Part shown: positions 25,760 through 35,510 of the stretch, piece by piece
How positions within the stretch are numbered: the stretch's first letter is position 1
Layout of the letters: the number at the start of each line of letters is the position of its first letter
From: Rhizobiaceae bacterium
Lineage (GTDB): Bacteria; Pseudomonadota; Alphaproteobacteria; Rhizobiales; Rhizobiaceae
NCBI GenBank assembly: GCA_014238155.1
Contig: JABABQ010000050.1
Location: 231,660 to 295,659, forward strand
Direction: 5' to 3'
Length of the DNA stretch: 64,000 bases
Notes under the pieces: model-generated
What the model saw: the letters and a program-made list of their open reading frames with translations, nothing else
The model's database searches: none
What the model was told of the DNA's origin: nothing
Made by a program: the position numbers and the translations under genes

Positions 25760-26995
25760 ATGAAAACTCCAGAAACTGGCCCGTCTGTCGCAGCAATTGT
25801 GATATTTTGCGGGGCGCTGATGACATTGTCCGGCTTCACCACAGATATCATGTTGCCAGCTTTTACAGTCATGGTTGTAGACCTGAACACGTCTTTGGAT
25901 CTGGTTCAGGGAACAATCGCCGTCTTTGCCATGTTTTTTGGCATTGGTCAGTTTTTCTATGGACCGGCATCAGACAAGTATGGTCGGCGCCCGGCCATCA
26001 CAGTCGGCATGTCGATATTTATTGCTGGATCATTATTTGCAATCCTTGGGCCCAATATTGAAACCATATTGACGGGTCGCGCTTTGCAAGGTCTCGGTGC
26101 TGGCGCTGCTCCGGTTCTGGCCCGCGCCATATTGCGCGACACCCATAGTGGTACGGCTCTGGCCCGCGCCATGGCGCTGTCGATGGCGATTTTTGCGTTC
26201 GGCCCGATTGTCGCACCCTTGCTTGGATTTGTGGTCGTGGAATTATTCGGCTGGCGCAGCACATTTGCCTGCACCGGCATAATGGCGATTGGCCTATTGC
26301 TGTTCAATTGGCTGAGATTTCGCGAAACCAACTTCCATCTCAACCCAAATGCGTTGCAACCGCGTGATCTGTGGTCAGCGGTTAGGACAGTCGTGCGCAA
26401 TCGCCAATCCAGTTATTTCCTGATCTGCGCCTGTCTCGCCTATTGTGCACTATTTACCTATATATCAAATGCCCCGCGCATCTATGCGATGGCATTCAAT
26501 GTCACGGGCTTTGGCTTTGCCTCATTGTTTGCCATTACCGGTCTGGGCATTGTGCTGGGCCAGTCGGTCAACCGCGCCCTGCTGCCGCGTCTTGGTATTC
26601 TCAATATGTTGCGTATATCCAGCGCCATTCTGCTGGTGGCGAGCGCTGCAATTGCCCTGCTAAACTGGTCCGACAGTTTGAATGCCTATGGATTTACAGC
26701 AATGATGTTCTGCTTCAACACATCGTTTCTGGCGGTAATCTCCAACACCGCCACCCTATGCCTTGACCCTCATCCAAAACTGGCCGGCGTGGCCTCTGCG
26801 TTCTATGGCTGCATAACCAATTCAAGCGGCGCGCTGTTCATCGCCCTGTCCGTCAGTCTGGTTGGAATCAGCATCACGCACTGGACCGTCGCAATGGTGG
26901 CGACAACAGCTTTATGTGCATTGGCTATCTGGATGGCTTCACCGGAAAATCTGGTCTTCAACGCGTCTAGAGAAACCTACCAGCGCCGTCATTAG
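25760..26995 (+). CDS. MFS transporter, Bcr/CflA drug-efflux type
   Basis: A proton-coupled exporter with 12 predicted transmembrane helices (411 aa). The Bcr/CflA features are TTDIMLPAF in helix 1, the loop 2-3 motif DKYGRRPA (about 86-93) and RALQGLGAGAAPVLARAILRD (motif C region of helix 4-5). The ATG at 25760 gives the usual short N-terminus; an ORF from 25709 adds 17 polar residues. Neither start has a good ribosome site. It is divergent from the sigma gene and its last 29 bases overlap the end of the oppositely oriented Gfo/Idh/MocA gene. Substrate unknown. Confidence 0.9.
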   Translation: MKTPETGPSVAAIVIFCGALMTLSGFTTDIMLPAFTVMVVDLNTSLDLVQGTIAVFAMFFGIGQFFYGPASDKYGRRPAITVGMSIFIAGSLFAILGPNIETILTGRALQGLGAGAAPVLARAILRDTHSGTALARAMALSMAIFAFGPIVAPLLGFVVVELFGWRSTFACTGIMAIGLLLFNWLRFRETNFHLNPNALQPRDLWSAVRTVVRNRQSSYFLICACLAYCALFTYISNAPRIYAMAFNVTGFGFASLFAITGLGIVLGQSVNRALLPRLGILNMLRISSAILLVASAAIALLNWSDSLNAYGFTAMMFCFNTSFLAVISNTATLCLDPHPKLAGVASAFYGCITNSSGALFIALSVSLVGISITHWTVAMVATTALCALAIWMASPENLVFNASRETYQRRH

Positions 26996-27992
26996 CAGAC
27001 TGATAAATCGCCTGCTCGATGCGCAAATTGGCGAGGTACTCGCGGCCACTATTCTGCAGCAAAGAACCGGTCTGATAGTGATCCACCACATGGCGGGTAA
27101 AGCGATAAACACAATCGCCTCCAAATCCGATATCATCCCAGTCAAATTGAACAGTTTCAATTTCATTTGCACCATGGGCGCGAAAGCCAACAACACCGTC
27201 TCCGGAAAGGGTCAACTCACCTTTTTCCCCCTCAATCGACATTTCTCCCATGGTGCGGCGGCGGTTTTCTGCAACATGATCAGACAGGCGGTTGCCGTCC
27301 AGAACGCCGCGAAGACCATTTTCAAAATCCATGATCACCAAACAGGAATCTTCACCACTGATCGCCGGATTCAGTTTGGCAAGATTGGCCCACAACGCGT
27401 TGACTTCTCCAAATAAAAATCGAAACACATCGACATAGTGAATTGCGGTCTCATGGATCAGGAACTGCTCCATCTGCTTAAAATAGGGTTGCCGCTCCAT
27501 ATAGGCATCGGCCCCCTGGCCATCGCCGGGGCGCAATCGGAACGTCGCGCGGTAGAGCCGTCCAAGCCGATTTTCCTGCAACTGAAGTTTGATAGCGGCA
27601 TACCACGGCTGGAACCTGAAATTCTCGTGCACCGTCACGTTGATCCGGGCGGTTTCGGCCATATCAACGGCCGTGCCAGCATCCTCCAGACCACCGCAAA
27701 ACGGCTTCTGGCAGATCACATTAATGCCCCGATCCACCGCCAGTTGGATCATCTGCAAATGAGTAGGTGGCGGCGTGATAATGTCCAGCAAATCCGGTTT
27801 CACCACATCAAGCATTTCCGCCACATCAGTGAACACCGCACCCCCGTAGTCGACGGCGACATTTTTGGCAGAATCGAGATTTAGGTCAGCTATACCAACC
27901 AGTTCGACATCGCCACAGCGGGACCACGCATCGTAGTGGAACTTGCTGAAATAGCCGGTCCCAACGGCCGCAACTTTCAGTTTGCCCCTCAC
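26967..27992 (-). CDS. Gfo/Idh/MocA family NAD(P)-dependent oxidoreductase
   Basis: A 341-aa sugar or cyclitol dehydrogenase. The N-terminal Rossmann domain has AAVGTGYFSKFHYDAWSRCGDVELVGIADLN. PDLLDIITPPPTHLQM and the active-site lysine motif CQKPFCGG (about 95-102) follow, then the C-terminal alpha/beta domain with EQFLIHETAIHYVDVFRFLFGE. It starts at a GTG that overlaps the stop of the upstream dehydrogenase by GTGA. With the preceding isopropylmalate-type dehydrogenase and the SMP-30 lactonase it forms a three-gene catabolic operon, possibly for a sugar or sugar acid (inference). No transporter gene for the substrate is present in the operon. Confidence 0.9.
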   Translation of the reverse strand: MRGKLKVAAVGTGYFSKFHYDAWSRCGDVELVGIADLNLDSAKNVAVDYGGAVFTDVAEMLDVVKPDLLDIITPPPTHLQMIQLAVDRGINVICQKPFCGGLEDAGTAVDMAETARINVTVHENFRFQPWYAAIKLQLQENRLGRLYRATFRLRPGDGQGADAYMERQPYFKQMEQFLIHETAIHYVDVFRFLFGEVNALWANLAKLNPAISGEDSCLVIMDFENGLRGVLDGNRLSDHVAENRRRTMGEMSIEGEKGELTLSGDGVVGFRAHGANEIETVQFDWDDIGFGGDCVYRFTRHVVDHYQTGSLLQNSGREYLANLRIEQAIYQSANDGAGRFL

Positions 27993-29080
27993 GCAAGTGC
28001 TTTCAACTGGTTCATCACCGCGGCTGATATTTTATCCACCCCGGCATCGCCTCCACGTTCCGTCGACACCAAACTGCCATCGCGAAATGCATTGTCCACC
28101 GCCAGAGTCAACCGGCGCGCCGCTTCACCATAATTCGCATGGTCTTTTTCAACTGCAAGCCAGTCAAACATCATCGCACCGGACAGGAACATCGCTGTCG
28201 GGTTGGCCTTGCCGGATCCCGCAATATCCGGAGCTGATCCGTGACATGGCTGGAACACTGCATGATCATCTCCAATATCAGCCGATGGTGCCATGCCCAG
28301 GCCACCAATCAGACCGGCAGCAAGATCAGACAAAATGTCGCCATACATGTTTTCGGTGACCATCACGTCATAGATCCACGGACGACGTACCATTTCCATG
28401 GCAACGGCATCAACGTAACCATAGCGCGGGGTGATATCTGGATAGTCTTTTGCCACCTCATCAAACATATCGCGCCAAAAGGCCATCGACTTAAACACAT
28501 TGGCTTTGTCGACACTGGTCACCTCCCCGGCGTGACCTTCCGCCTTGCGTTTTTGAGCCAGTTTGAAAGCAAACTCGCTGACCCGTTTGGTGCCCTTGCG
28601 GGTAATCACCTGCGTATCAGTCGCCTGCTGCTCATCGCGGCTTCCTTTGCCGACAGAGGCAAACAGGCCCTCAGTCGATTCTCTCACCAATACAAAATCA
28701 AGTTCATCACCACGCGGATCGGCCAGCGGGCCCTTGATACCGGGCACTGAACGGACCGGACGAACCCCGGCGTAAAGCTCCAGCTCGAAACGCAAATCTA
28801 TTTGCGGGATAATTTCGGTTCCGTCCGGATAGCGCACCGATGGATCGCCCATCGCTGCCAGCAAGATTGCATCTGCCGCACGGCATCCGGCAATGGTCTC
28901 GTCCGGCAATGCATTACCCAATTTGGTATAGGCGCCCGCCCCCGCTTCCAGCCAGTTTTCTTGGGCTTTTGGTTCACCCACCTGCACCAGTGCCTGTTGA
29001 ACCAGATCGACGCATGGTTTGGTGATTTCCAATCCAATGCCGTCACCCGGCAGGATTGCGAGAGAGAGTGGTGATGCCAT
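27989..29080 (-). CDS. Isocitrate/isopropylmalate dehydrogenase family protein (beta-decarboxylating)
   Basis: A 363-aa NAD(P)-dependent decarboxylating dehydrogenase of the LeuB / tartrate dehydrogenase family. Signatures are [14 protein letters not shown] at the N-terminus, [11 protein letters not shown] with the substrate-binding arginines, [21 protein letters not shown] with the catalytic Lys, [27 protein letters not shown] with the metal-binding Asp residues, and [21 protein letters not shown] near the C-terminus. Because it is embedded with a lactonase and a Gfo/Idh/MocA enzyme and no leuC/leuD is near, it is more likely a tartrate- or sugar-acid-type enzyme than the leucine biosynthetic LeuB. 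ATG start, 29 bases behind the lactonase stop. Confidence 0.88.
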   Translation of the reverse strand: MASPLSLAILPGDGIGLEITKPCVDLVQQALVQVGEPKAQENWLEAGAGAYTKLGNALPDETIAGCRAADAILLAAMGDPSVRYPDGTEIIPQIDLRFELELYAGVRPVRSVPGIKGPLADPRGDELDFVLVRESTEGLFASVGKGSRDEQQATDTQVITRKGTKRVSEFAFKLAQKRKAEGHAGEVTSVDKANVFKSMAFWRDMFDEVAKDYPDITPRYGYVDAVAMEMVRRPWIYDVMVTENMYGDILSDLAAGLIGGLGMAPSADIGDDHAVFQPCHGSAPDIAGSGKANPTAMFLSGAMMFDWLAVEKDHANYGEAARRLTLAVDNAFRDGSLVSTERGGDAGVDKISAAVMNQLKALA

Positions 29081-29109
29081 GTTTTACCCATTTAAATTGA
29101 ATTAGATTT

Positions 29110-30132
29110 TTAAAGTGCCTGTACTAACGGCTCAATATCAAATGTCCAATGCACTGGCTGGTGACCCCTGACGGGCATCGCCAAAGTGGCCAGTTCCTCG
29201 CCCAGCAAACAGCCCAGAACAGCCCGGTCCAGATTATCACCACAAAATGCCAGATTGGAAACGTTCCGCAATACCCTGCCCGCAGCTTTATCGAGATGCG
29301 GGCGTCCCATCTGGTGATCCCGCCACGCCTGTTCCACCCATTCCAGATGTTCCATGTCAGCATCTTCAAGATAGATATCAACTGCACCATCAGTCGACAC
29401 CCTCAGCAGTCGGTTGGACACGATTGATGTGAGCCAGGCATTGCCAAGCTCGTCAAACGCCAATCCGTCCGGAAATACTCCCCGACCCAGTTCAGCAATC
29501 GTCGTGTGGTTGCTCAAACTGCCATCTGCACCAATATCGAAGCTGGTCAGTCGGCGGGAAAAAGTTTCGTTCACAAACAACCGTTTGCCATCAGGATGCA
29601 CCAGACATTCATTGGTATATCCTAATCCGTCGGCGACGATTCGGGCCAGGCCATTTTCCACCAGCACCACAAATCCGTCTGCAATATCGCGGCGATAGGC
29701 CAGTGCTCTGGGCACTTGTCGTGTTGAAATGGTAATCCAACACCGCCCCACACCGTCGACCGTGACAAAATTGCTTGGTGGAAGTGGCGCATCGTCAATT
29801 TCGTTCAAAAAGACCGAAACCGTGCCATCCGGTGCCAATGAAAAAATGCCGCCGCGTTCAGCACCCAGATGCGCCAACAAAAAATGCCCGCCCTCCAGAA
29901 GACAAATGCCGTTAGGTCGCATTGGTTCATCGAGTGCCAATTGCTCTGCGATGGCCGGCCAATTGGTTGCCAGGTGTCGCTTCACGGTTCCGTCGGGATA
30001 TATTGCCGAGACGCCACCATCGCCAGTCCAGTCAGGTGCAAAAACCATTCCCGAGGAATGCGCCAGCGCGCATTCGGGACGCGACAGGCCGTGTCCGATA
30101 AAGGATAATTGTTCATTACTGATCGGAGTCAT
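29110..30132 (-). CDS. SMP-30/gluconolactonase/LRE-family lactonase
   Basis: A six-bladed beta-propeller hydrolase (340 aa) that opens sugar lactones using a bound divalent metal. Seen are [18 protein letters not shown] with the metal-binding Glu, [49 protein letters not shown] and [19 protein letters not shown], which contain the conserved Asn and Asp ligands. The ATG at 30132 has an AAGGGT site and gives a normal N-terminus; the longer ORF to 30207 is less likely. It is the first gene of the minus-strand operon and is divergent from mutL. Confidence 0.85.
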   Translation of the reverse strand: MTPISNEQLSFIGHGLSRPECALAHSSGMVFAPDWTGDGGVSAIYPDGTVKRHLATNWPAIAEQLALDEPMRPNGICLLEGGHFLLAHLGAERGGIFSLAPDGTVSVFLNEIDDAPLPPSNFVTVDGVGRCWITISTRQVPRALAYRRDIADGFVVLVENGLARIVADGLGYTNECLVHPDGKRLFVNETFSRRLTSFDIGADGSLSNHTTIAELGRGVFPDGLAFDELGNAWLTSIVSNRLLRVSTDGAVDIYLEDADMEHLEWVEQAWRDHQMGRPHLDKAAGRVLRNVSNLAFCGDNLDRAVLGCLLGEELATLAMPVRGHQPVHWTFDIEPLVQAL

Positions 30133-30245
30133 GGACGACCCTTGCACCAAAGGTTGATGAAGCGCATTTTCAGTCCAAAGTGGGTCCCCGATCAAGGGTG
30201 ATTCCATCCAGGGTCAGGTTTACCCAACCAACAAGCGAATACAGT

Positions 30246-32147
30246 ATGAACATCCGTCGGCTAACCGAAACCATTGTCAACCAGATTGCCGCCGGCGAAG
30301 TAGTCGAACGACCGGCAAGCGTTGTGCGAGAATTGCTCGACAATGCCATAGATTCCGGTGCCACCAGAATTGCAGTTCTCACCGAGGGAGGTGGCAAAAA
30401 TCTCATCCGGGTAACCGATAATGGCTGTGGCATGGGGCGCGAAGATCTGCAGCGCTCAGTCGAACGCCATTGCACATCTAAATTGACGGATGATCTCAAC
30501 AATATTCAAAGCCTCGGATTTCGAGGTGAGGCATTGCCATCCATCGGTTCAGTGTCTCATTTGACTATCAGCAGCCGCGCCGAAGATCAGCCGAACGGCT
30601 GGCAGGTGCGGGTAGACGGTGGCAAAGTAAGCACCGTCAAACCCACCGCCCTCAATCATGGCACCGTCGTTGAAGTTGCCGATCTTTTCTATGCCACACC
30701 GGCGCGGCTGAAATTTCTCAAAACGGACCGGGCAGAATCCAATGCCATCGGCGACATCATCAAGCGCGCAGTGTTGGCTCATCCGGACATCCATTTCTCC
30801 GTTGGAGGGGGGGATCGTCAGGCTGTCGAATACGCCATTGTGAGCAGTGAAAACCCCTTGCTGCGACGCTGCGAACAGATACTTGGAAAAGAATTTCCTG
30901 AAAACGCCATGTTGATCGACGCCGAGCGCGAAGGTGCCCGGCTGACCGGCTATGCTTCACTGCCAACTTTCAACCGTGGCAATGCCTTGCATCAATTCGT
31001 CTATGTCAATGGTCGCCCGGTTCGTGACAAACAGCTCACCAGCGCCATTCGCGGTGCCTATATGGACTTTTTGTCACGCCACCGGCATCCGGTTCTGGCA
31101 CTGTTCATTACAATTGATCCCGCTCAGGTGGACGTCAATGTTCATCCAGCCAAGTCCGAAGTCCGTTTCCGCGATGCAGGTCTGGTGAGGGGTCTCATCG
31201 TCGGCGCACTGCGGCAGGCCATCAGCGGCAACGGCCCCCGCGCCTCCACCGACGATGCCAACGCCATGTTGGCATCCTTCAACCCCGGCGGCAGCGGCGA
31301 CAGCGACGGTGGCGGTGGTAGCGAGTTCGCTGACGGTGGAAGTCTGGCCGCGCGGGCCATGGGGAGGGCAGGATTTTCCAGCTATGCACCATCCCACCCG
31401 CGAGACCACGACTGGGCAAAGTCCCCCAATCGCCCGGTATCGGAATTATCCGACGACAATGCTGGAAATGGTGGGTTTTCAGATACGCCCCAGAGCCGGT
31501 TTGAAGCCGTCTCCACTCCGTCAGCAGACCTGCGTGCGGAGGCGCAATCGCCATCCCCCAACGAGCATCTGCCACTGGGTGCCGCACGCGCCCAATTACA
31601 CGCCAATTACATCGTTGCCCAGACCGATGATGGCCTCGTGATAGTTGACCAGCACGCCGCCCATGAACGACTGGTTTATGAACGCATGAAAGCCCAGATC
31701 GCTGACAACGGCGTTGCCGGCCAATTGCTGTTGATCCCCGAAGTGGTCGAAATGTCGGAAGAAGATGTCAATCGCCTGCTCGACCATACCGAAGCACTGG
31801 CCAGGCTTGGCCTCACTCTTGAGGGATTTGGTCCCGGTGCCATCGCGGTGCGGGAAACACCTGCTCTGTTGGGAGAAGTAAATTGCCAGCAATTGCTGCG
31901 CGACCTGGTCGATGAGATTTCTCAATGGGGCACGGCATCCCTGATCGGTGAGAAGATTGATTATGTCGCCGCGACCATGTCGTGCCACGGATCGGTACGG
32001 TCGGGCAGAAAATTGCTTCCCGCCGAAATGAACCAGTTGCTGCGCGACATGGAAATCACCCCGAATTCTGGTCAGTGCAATCACGGCCGCCCAACCTATA
32101 TCGAACTCAAGCTGGCAGATATTGAAAAATTGTTTGGCCGCAGGTAG
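30246..32147 (+). CDS. mutL: DNA mismatch repair protein MutL
   Basis: A 633-aa GHKL ATPase that couples MutS mismatch recognition to strand incision. The N-terminal ATPase domain is complete ([24 protein letters not shown] with the general-base Glu and LLDN with the Mg-binding Asn; [17 protein letters not shown]). A Gly/Ser-rich linker runs from about 335 to 440 (31255-31560). The C-terminal domain has [12 protein letters not shown], which fits the endonuclease motif DQHA-x2-E-x4-E, as expected in bacteria without MutH. Start at the ATG 30246, with typical N-terminus NIRRLTE. Followed by DUF2093 on the same strand. Confidence 0.96.
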   Translation: MNIRRLTETIVNQIAAGEVVERPASVVRELLDNAIDSGATRIAVLTEGGGKNLIRVTDNGCGMGREDLQRSVERHCTSKLTDDLNNIQSLGFRGEALPSIGSVSHLTISSRAEDQPNGWQVRVDGGKVSTVKPTALNHGTVVEVADLFYATPARLKFLKTDRAESNAIGDIIKRAVLAHPDIHFSVGGGDRQAVEYAIVSSENPLLRRCEQILGKEFPENAMLIDAEREGARLTGYASLPTFNRGNALHQFVYVNGRPVRDKQLTSAIRGAYMDFLSRHRHPVLALFITIDPAQVDVNVHPAKSEVRFRDAGLVRGLIVGALRQAISGNGPRASTDDANAMLASFNPGGSGDSDGGGGSEFADGGSLAARAMGRAGFSSYAPSHPRDHDWAKSPNRPVSELSDDNAGNGGFSDTPQSRFEAVSTPSADLRAEAQSPSPNEHLPLGAARAQLHANYIVAQTDDGLVIVDQHAAHERLVYERMKAQIADNGVAGQLLLIPEVVEMSEEDVNRLLDHTEALARLGLTLEGFGPGAIAVRETPALLGEVNCQQLLRDLVDEISQWGTASLIGEKIDYVAATMSCHGSVRSGRKLLPAEMNQLLRDMEITPNSGQCNHGRPTYIELKLADIEKLFGRR

Positions 32148-32213
32148 AGGAAGGCACGGAAATGCTGATGCACCACCGTGATGCCTGTGCTAAACAATCG
32201 CCGGAGAAGATCA

Positions 32214-32429
32214 ATGCTCGACAGAATTGACACACCTACCGGCCAGGCTGCGGTCGTTCGCTATACCGAGGCGGATTTTCATGTTCTGGCCCCCGGTAGC
32301 CACGTTGTTTGCGCCGTGACCGGCAAAGCAATACCCCTTGATGAGCTGAAATACTGGAGCTTCCCGCGTCAGGAAGCCTATGTCGATGCCGAAGCGTCAG
32401 TAAAAGCTGAACAGGCCGCAAACGCCTAG
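32214..32429 (+). CDS. DUF2093 domain-containing protein
   Basis: A 71-aa protein of unknown function found in alphaproteobacteria. The family core is seen as AVVRYTEADFHVLAPGSHVVCAVTGKAIPLDELKYWSFPRQEAYVDAEAS. The ATG at 32214 has a GGAGAAGA site upstream; an ORF from 32178 adds 12 unlikely residues. It sits 66 bases behind mutL, the position it commonly holds facing lpxK in Rhizobiales. Here about 4 kb of accessory genes separate it from lpxK. Confidence 0.85.
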   Translation: MLDRIDTPTGQAAVVRYTEADFHVLAPGSHVVCAVTGKAIPLDELKYWSFPRQEAYVDAEASVKAEQAANA

Positions 32430-32799
32430 CAGCTATATCTCTCAGGCGTGTTGACGTTCCCACATTTGTTGTGATTTGCACAACGCATTTGCCATTGCGA
32501 CGACCGTTTCCTTCCGATAGCTGACACCGGCCAAAAATCGGCTAATAGCTGGGTTGCGGACAAATTGACCTCGGTATCAAATGGACAAATAGCCGCTTGC
32601 CGTTTTATTTTGGCTTCCCCTTCCGGTATCGGTAGTCAAACTTCGACATCGATCACAAATGTGTCTGTTATGCACAGATTCGTAGCGCGATCTTGCTCAT
32701 AAGAAAAAACTGAACCACACTGACGTTTCAAATAACCAGTCGCGCGAAGTATATTTCGGTAGTTTCGCTGCACCTACTTCAAAACTGGAGAGGAATATC
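32430..32799. other. Intergenic region at the left end of the accessory block
   Basis: These 370 bases contain no convincing ORF. They hold one copy of the accessory-block repeat (32491-32566), then a less GC-rich stretch leading to the uspA gene, which must contain its promoter. I looked for a glycine-riboswitch-like leader because a symporter of that kind follows, and did not see one. Confidence 0.6.
32491..32566 (+). repeat. Accessory-block repeat, copy 1
   Basis: Core shared with copy 2: cgaccgt, then ttccgat, then ggccaaaaatcggct and ctgggttgcgga in the same order and spacing over about 65-70 bases, roughly four fifths identical by eye. The motif ccgat...atcgg inside it could form a short stem. 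Confidence 0.7.
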
Positions 32800-33234
32800 A
32801 TGTCGAATTCAGTCTTAATAGCCGTAGACGGCAGCGAGGGAGGAGCAAGAGCCCTGCAATATGCCAGTGATCGTGCAAAGCTTGGAGGGGCTAAACTTAT
32901 CCTGACCTACGTGATTGAGTGGTCACCATATACTTTCAACACTCCTGAAGAGAATGCGGAGCGCCATATGCGGCGCGAGCAAGAGATTGAGCGGGCAACA
33001 TCAAGTGTGGTCGAACCCGCTGCTGCGCTCTTGAAGGAAGCCGGTATCGAATATGAAACCGTTGTACGACACGGCCCCCCAGCTGAAACTCTAATTGAGC
33101 TCGCCGAAAAGCATGGTGTGCAGCAGATCGTTATCGGGCGTAGGGGGCAATCCGGAATCAAAAGCTTGTTGTTTGGAAGCGTGGCTGGGAACCTCGTTCA
33201 AACTTCACCGGTTCCGGTCGTCGTTGTACCATAA
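32800..33234 (+). CDS. Universal stress protein, ATP-binding UspA type
   Basis: A 144-aa single-domain Usp. The N-terminus VLIAVDGSEGGARALQYASDRAKLGGAKLIL and the C-terminal nucleotide motif GRRG-x9-GS (IGRRGQSGIKSLLFGSVAGNL) are complete, so it belongs to the ATP-binding class. A strong GGAGAGGA site precedes the ATG. The symporter gene starts 47 bases downstream on the same strand, so the two are probably co-transcribed, a pairing seen with other ion-coupled transporters. Base composition around it seems less GC-rich than the flanking mutL and lpxK genes. Confidence 0.92.
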   Translation: MSNSVLIAVDGSEGGARALQYASDRAKLGGAKLILTYVIEWSPYTFNTPEENAERHMRREQEIERATSSVVEPAAALLKEAGIEYETVVRHGPPAETLIELAEKHGVQQIVIGRRGQSGIKSLLFGSVAGNLVQTSPVPVVVVP

Positions 33235-33281
33235 TGATGCCTGCCAATTTTTTCCGGCCAAAATAATTTAGAGGACATGAG

Positions 33282-34784
33282 ATGACCAGGCTATTCATAA
33301 CGCTCACAGCATTTTTTCTTTATACTCTACCCGCATTTGCCGGGTTCGATGAGACGATCAACGAAATTACCGCACCGATTGCATCTGCTGTCGGCAGTTT
33401 CGTTTTCTTTAAAATTCCGCTTTTCGGAGCCCAACTGCCACTTGTTGTGCTCTGGCTGGTGATAGGTGCCGTCTTCTTCACACTCTATTTGGGGTTTGTG
33501 AATGTGAGCGGCTTCAAACATGCGATCCAATTGGTGCGCGGGGATTATGCGGACCCTGATAGTCCTGGTGAAGTGTCACACTTTCAAGCTCTGGCAACGG
33601 CTGTATCCGGCACGGTAGGTATCGGTAATATCGGTGGTGTGGCGGTTGCGGTGACAATCGGGGGCGCGGGAGCGACATTTTGGTTGATTGTGGCGGGCTT
33701 CTTAGGAATGTCGACGAAATTTGTTGAATGTACCTTGGGTGTGAAATATCGCACGGAGAACCCGGATGGGTCTGTCTCTGGTGGCCCGATGTACTACATG
33801 AGAAAGGGTTTTGAAGAGCGCGGCATGGACGGTTTTGGCAAGTTCATGGGAACTTTCTATGCCATTGGTATATTCATTGGTGCCTTGGGCATTGGCAACA
33901 TGTTTCAATCAAATCAAGCTTATGTTCAGTTGAATACTGTAGCTGGCGGCGCACTAGATGGTTTGGGTTGGCTCGTTGGTCTGATTTTGGCAGCAGTCGT
34001 CTTTGCTGTCATTATTGGCGGCATCAAATCCATCGCTCGTGTTACTGAAAAGATCGTTCCATTTATGGCGATCTTCTATTGCGTATTTGCGATCATCGTT
34101 ATCTTGATGAACTTCGCGTCGATACCTGAAGCAATTGGCAACATATTTGCCGGAGCTTTCACCGGCGAAGGCGTCAAGGGCGGTGCGATTGGTGCGCTGA
34201 TCATCGGTTTCCAAAGAGCCGTGTTTTCGAATGAAGCGGGAATTGGTTCTGCGTCCATCGCTCATGCGGCGGTGCGTACTCCAGAGCCGGTCACAGAAGG
34301 ATATGTGTCTTTGCTCGAACCGTTCATCGACACAATTGTGATTTGTACAATTACTGCTCTGGTTATCGGGACCAGCCAGGTTGCAGACGCGAATTTTGCG
34401 GGAGACGCAACCGGGGTCGCCATGACATCGGCTGCTTTCGAGCGTCAAATCAGTTGGTTCCCGCTTCCGCTCGCATTTGGGGCGTTGCTGTTTGCGTTCT
34501 CAACGATGATCTCATGGTCATATTACGGGTTGAAGGGTTGGACCTATTTGTTCGGAGAAGGACATATGGGGCAAACGATATACAAGCTTATCTTCTGTGC
34601 GTTTGTTGCGATTGGTTGCATGGTGCAGCTTGGGCCAATTCTGGATATATCCGATGCTCTGGTATTTCTGATCTGCGTGCCAAATATCCTCGCTCTATAT
34701 TTCCTCGCACCCATCGTGCGCCGTGAAATGGTGAGTTATCAAGAGAGATTAGCGAGCGGCGAAATCAAGCGGTTTAAGAACTAG
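33282..34784 (+). CDS. Alanine/glycine:cation symporter family protein (AGCS)
   Basis: A 500-aa sodium- or proton-coupled amino-acid importer in the inner membrane. It begins with a hydrophobic leader (MTRLFITLTAFFLYTLPAFAG), followed by about 11 hydrophobic segments. The family signature in helix 2-3 reads ATAVSGTVGIGNIGGVAVAVTIGGAGATFW, and further hallmarks are VSGGPMYYM, FQRAVFSNEAGIGSASIAHAA and the C-terminal WSYYGLKGWTYLFG. An AGAGGA site precedes the ATG. It is followed by a clear terminator. With uspA it lies between copies of an accessory-block repeat, which suggests it was acquired as a unit. D-Ala, L-Ala or Gly are typical family substrates. Confidence 0.92.
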   Translation: MTRLFITLTAFFLYTLPAFAGFDETINEITAPIASAVGSFVFFKIPLFGAQLPLVVLWLVIGAVFFTLYLGFVNVSGFKHAIQLVRGDYADPDSPGEVSHFQALATAVSGTVGIGNIGGVAVAVTIGGAGATFWLIVAGFLGMSTKFVECTLGVKYRTENPDGSVSGGPMYYMRKGFEERGMDGFGKFMGTFYAIGIFIGALGIGNMFQSNQAYVQLNTVAGGALDGLGWLVGLILAAVVFAVIIGGIKSIARVTEKIVPFMAIFYCVFAIIVILMNFASIPEAIGNIFAGAFTGEGVKGGAIGALIIGFQRAVFSNEAGIGSASIAHAAVRTPEPVTEGYVSLLEPFIDTIVICTITALVIGTSQVADANFAGDATGVAMTSAAFERQISWFPLPLAFGALLFAFSTMISWSYYGLKGWTYLFGEGHMGQTIYKLIFCAFVAIGCMVQLGPILDISDALVFLICVPNILALYFLAPIVRREMVSYQERLASGEIKRFKN

Positions 34785-34803
34785 GTTTTCGTTCAAACAT
34801 ACT

Positions 34804-34827
34804 GAGCGCCCCCATGATGGGGCGCTC
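34804..34827 (+). terminator. Rho-independent terminator of the uspA-symporter unit
   Basis: A perfect 9-bp stem gagcgcccc / ggggcgctc with a six-base loop begins 20 bases after the symporter stop codon. A TTTT run follows a few bases past the stem. Confidence 0.8.
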
Positions 34828-34879
34828 GACTGCCTTTTCAAAGCTGGACACCCGCAGCATCGTCGAAAATGATGGCTAT

Positions 34880-34976
34880 GGGCTCGAAGGAAAATTCTCG
34901 CCATTTTGCTGAACGACCGTATCTTTCCGATGGCTTAGGTTGGCCAAAAATCGGCTGATAACTGGGTTGCGGACCA
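34880..34976 (+). repeat. Accessory-block repeat, copy 2
   Basis: The longest copy. Its right part (from about 34914) matches copy 1; its left part (gggctc, then gaagga, then ttgctgaac and ccgta) matches copy 3 at 35381. It lies just past the symporter terminator and before the DUF1330 gene. Confidence 0.65.
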
Positions 34977-34999
34977 AACGGTCGCCCAAATAACGCCGG

Positions 35000-35293
35000 T
35001 CAGGCAATCCCATTAATGATGACCAAATTCGTAGACGCGGTTTGATGGCGAATTTTTGCTAACTCCACATAGTCTGGATCGTCGTGCCAAGCCCTGGCAT
35101 TTTTTATAGAAGGAAAACGCATAATGACTGTGCGTGGCATGGCCCATGATCCTTCAAGGATTTCCGTTTCAGCGCTTGAGGTTGCGAGCAACTCCCCGCC
35201 ATGCCGTTGGAAGCTTGGCATGAAACCATTCAGATAGGCTTGGTATGCCTCGGGGTCATGTATGTCGAGTTGGCCAATTACATAGGCTGGCAT
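35000..35293 (-). CDS. DUF1330 domain-containing protein
   Basis: A 97-aa ferredoxin-like alpha+beta barrel protein of unknown function. The family features are the N-terminal AYVIGQLDIHDPEAYQAYLNGFMPSFQRHGGELLATS and the RTVIMRFPSIKNARAWHDDPDYVELAKIR segment. It is a single gene on the minus strand between repeat copies 2 and 3. No enzymatic role can be claimed. Confidence 0.85.
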   Translation of the reverse strand: MPAYVIGQLDIHDPEAYQAYLNGFMPSFQRHGGELLATSSAETEILEGSWAMPRTVIMRFPSIKNARAWHDDPDYVELAKIRHQTASTNLVIINGIA

Positions 35294-35380
35294 GGGTTTG
35301 TCCCTTTTGTCGCGGCGTGTCAGGCCATACTAATAGCTATAGACAACAACGCCAAACGCATCGCTCCGCGTGCCCGCATT

Positions 35381-35452
35381 GGGCTCTGAGGAGAAAACTG
35401 GCCGCATTGCTGAACCGTACTTTTTCGGTCGCTTAGATGCCGGTTTTGCTGA
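35381..35452 (+). repeat. Accessory-block repeat, copy 3 (partial, diverged)
   Basis: Shares gggctc, an a/g-rich stretch, ttgctgaac, cgtac-like and cgctta elements in the same order as copy 2, but is clearly more diverged (about three fifths identical by eye) and lacks the ggccaaaaatcggct core. It is immediately upstream of the GFA-family gene. Confidence 0.45.
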
Positions 35453-35510
35453 TTTCGTCGACATTATGATATTTTGACTTGGTCATTAGAATCAAAATGG
35501 GAAATTGGCC

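Noticed and set aside
32567..32799. Glycine riboswitch ahead of the uspA-AGCS unit
   Set aside because: AGCS symporters are often controlled by one, so I looked for the conserved aptamer core and did not find it.
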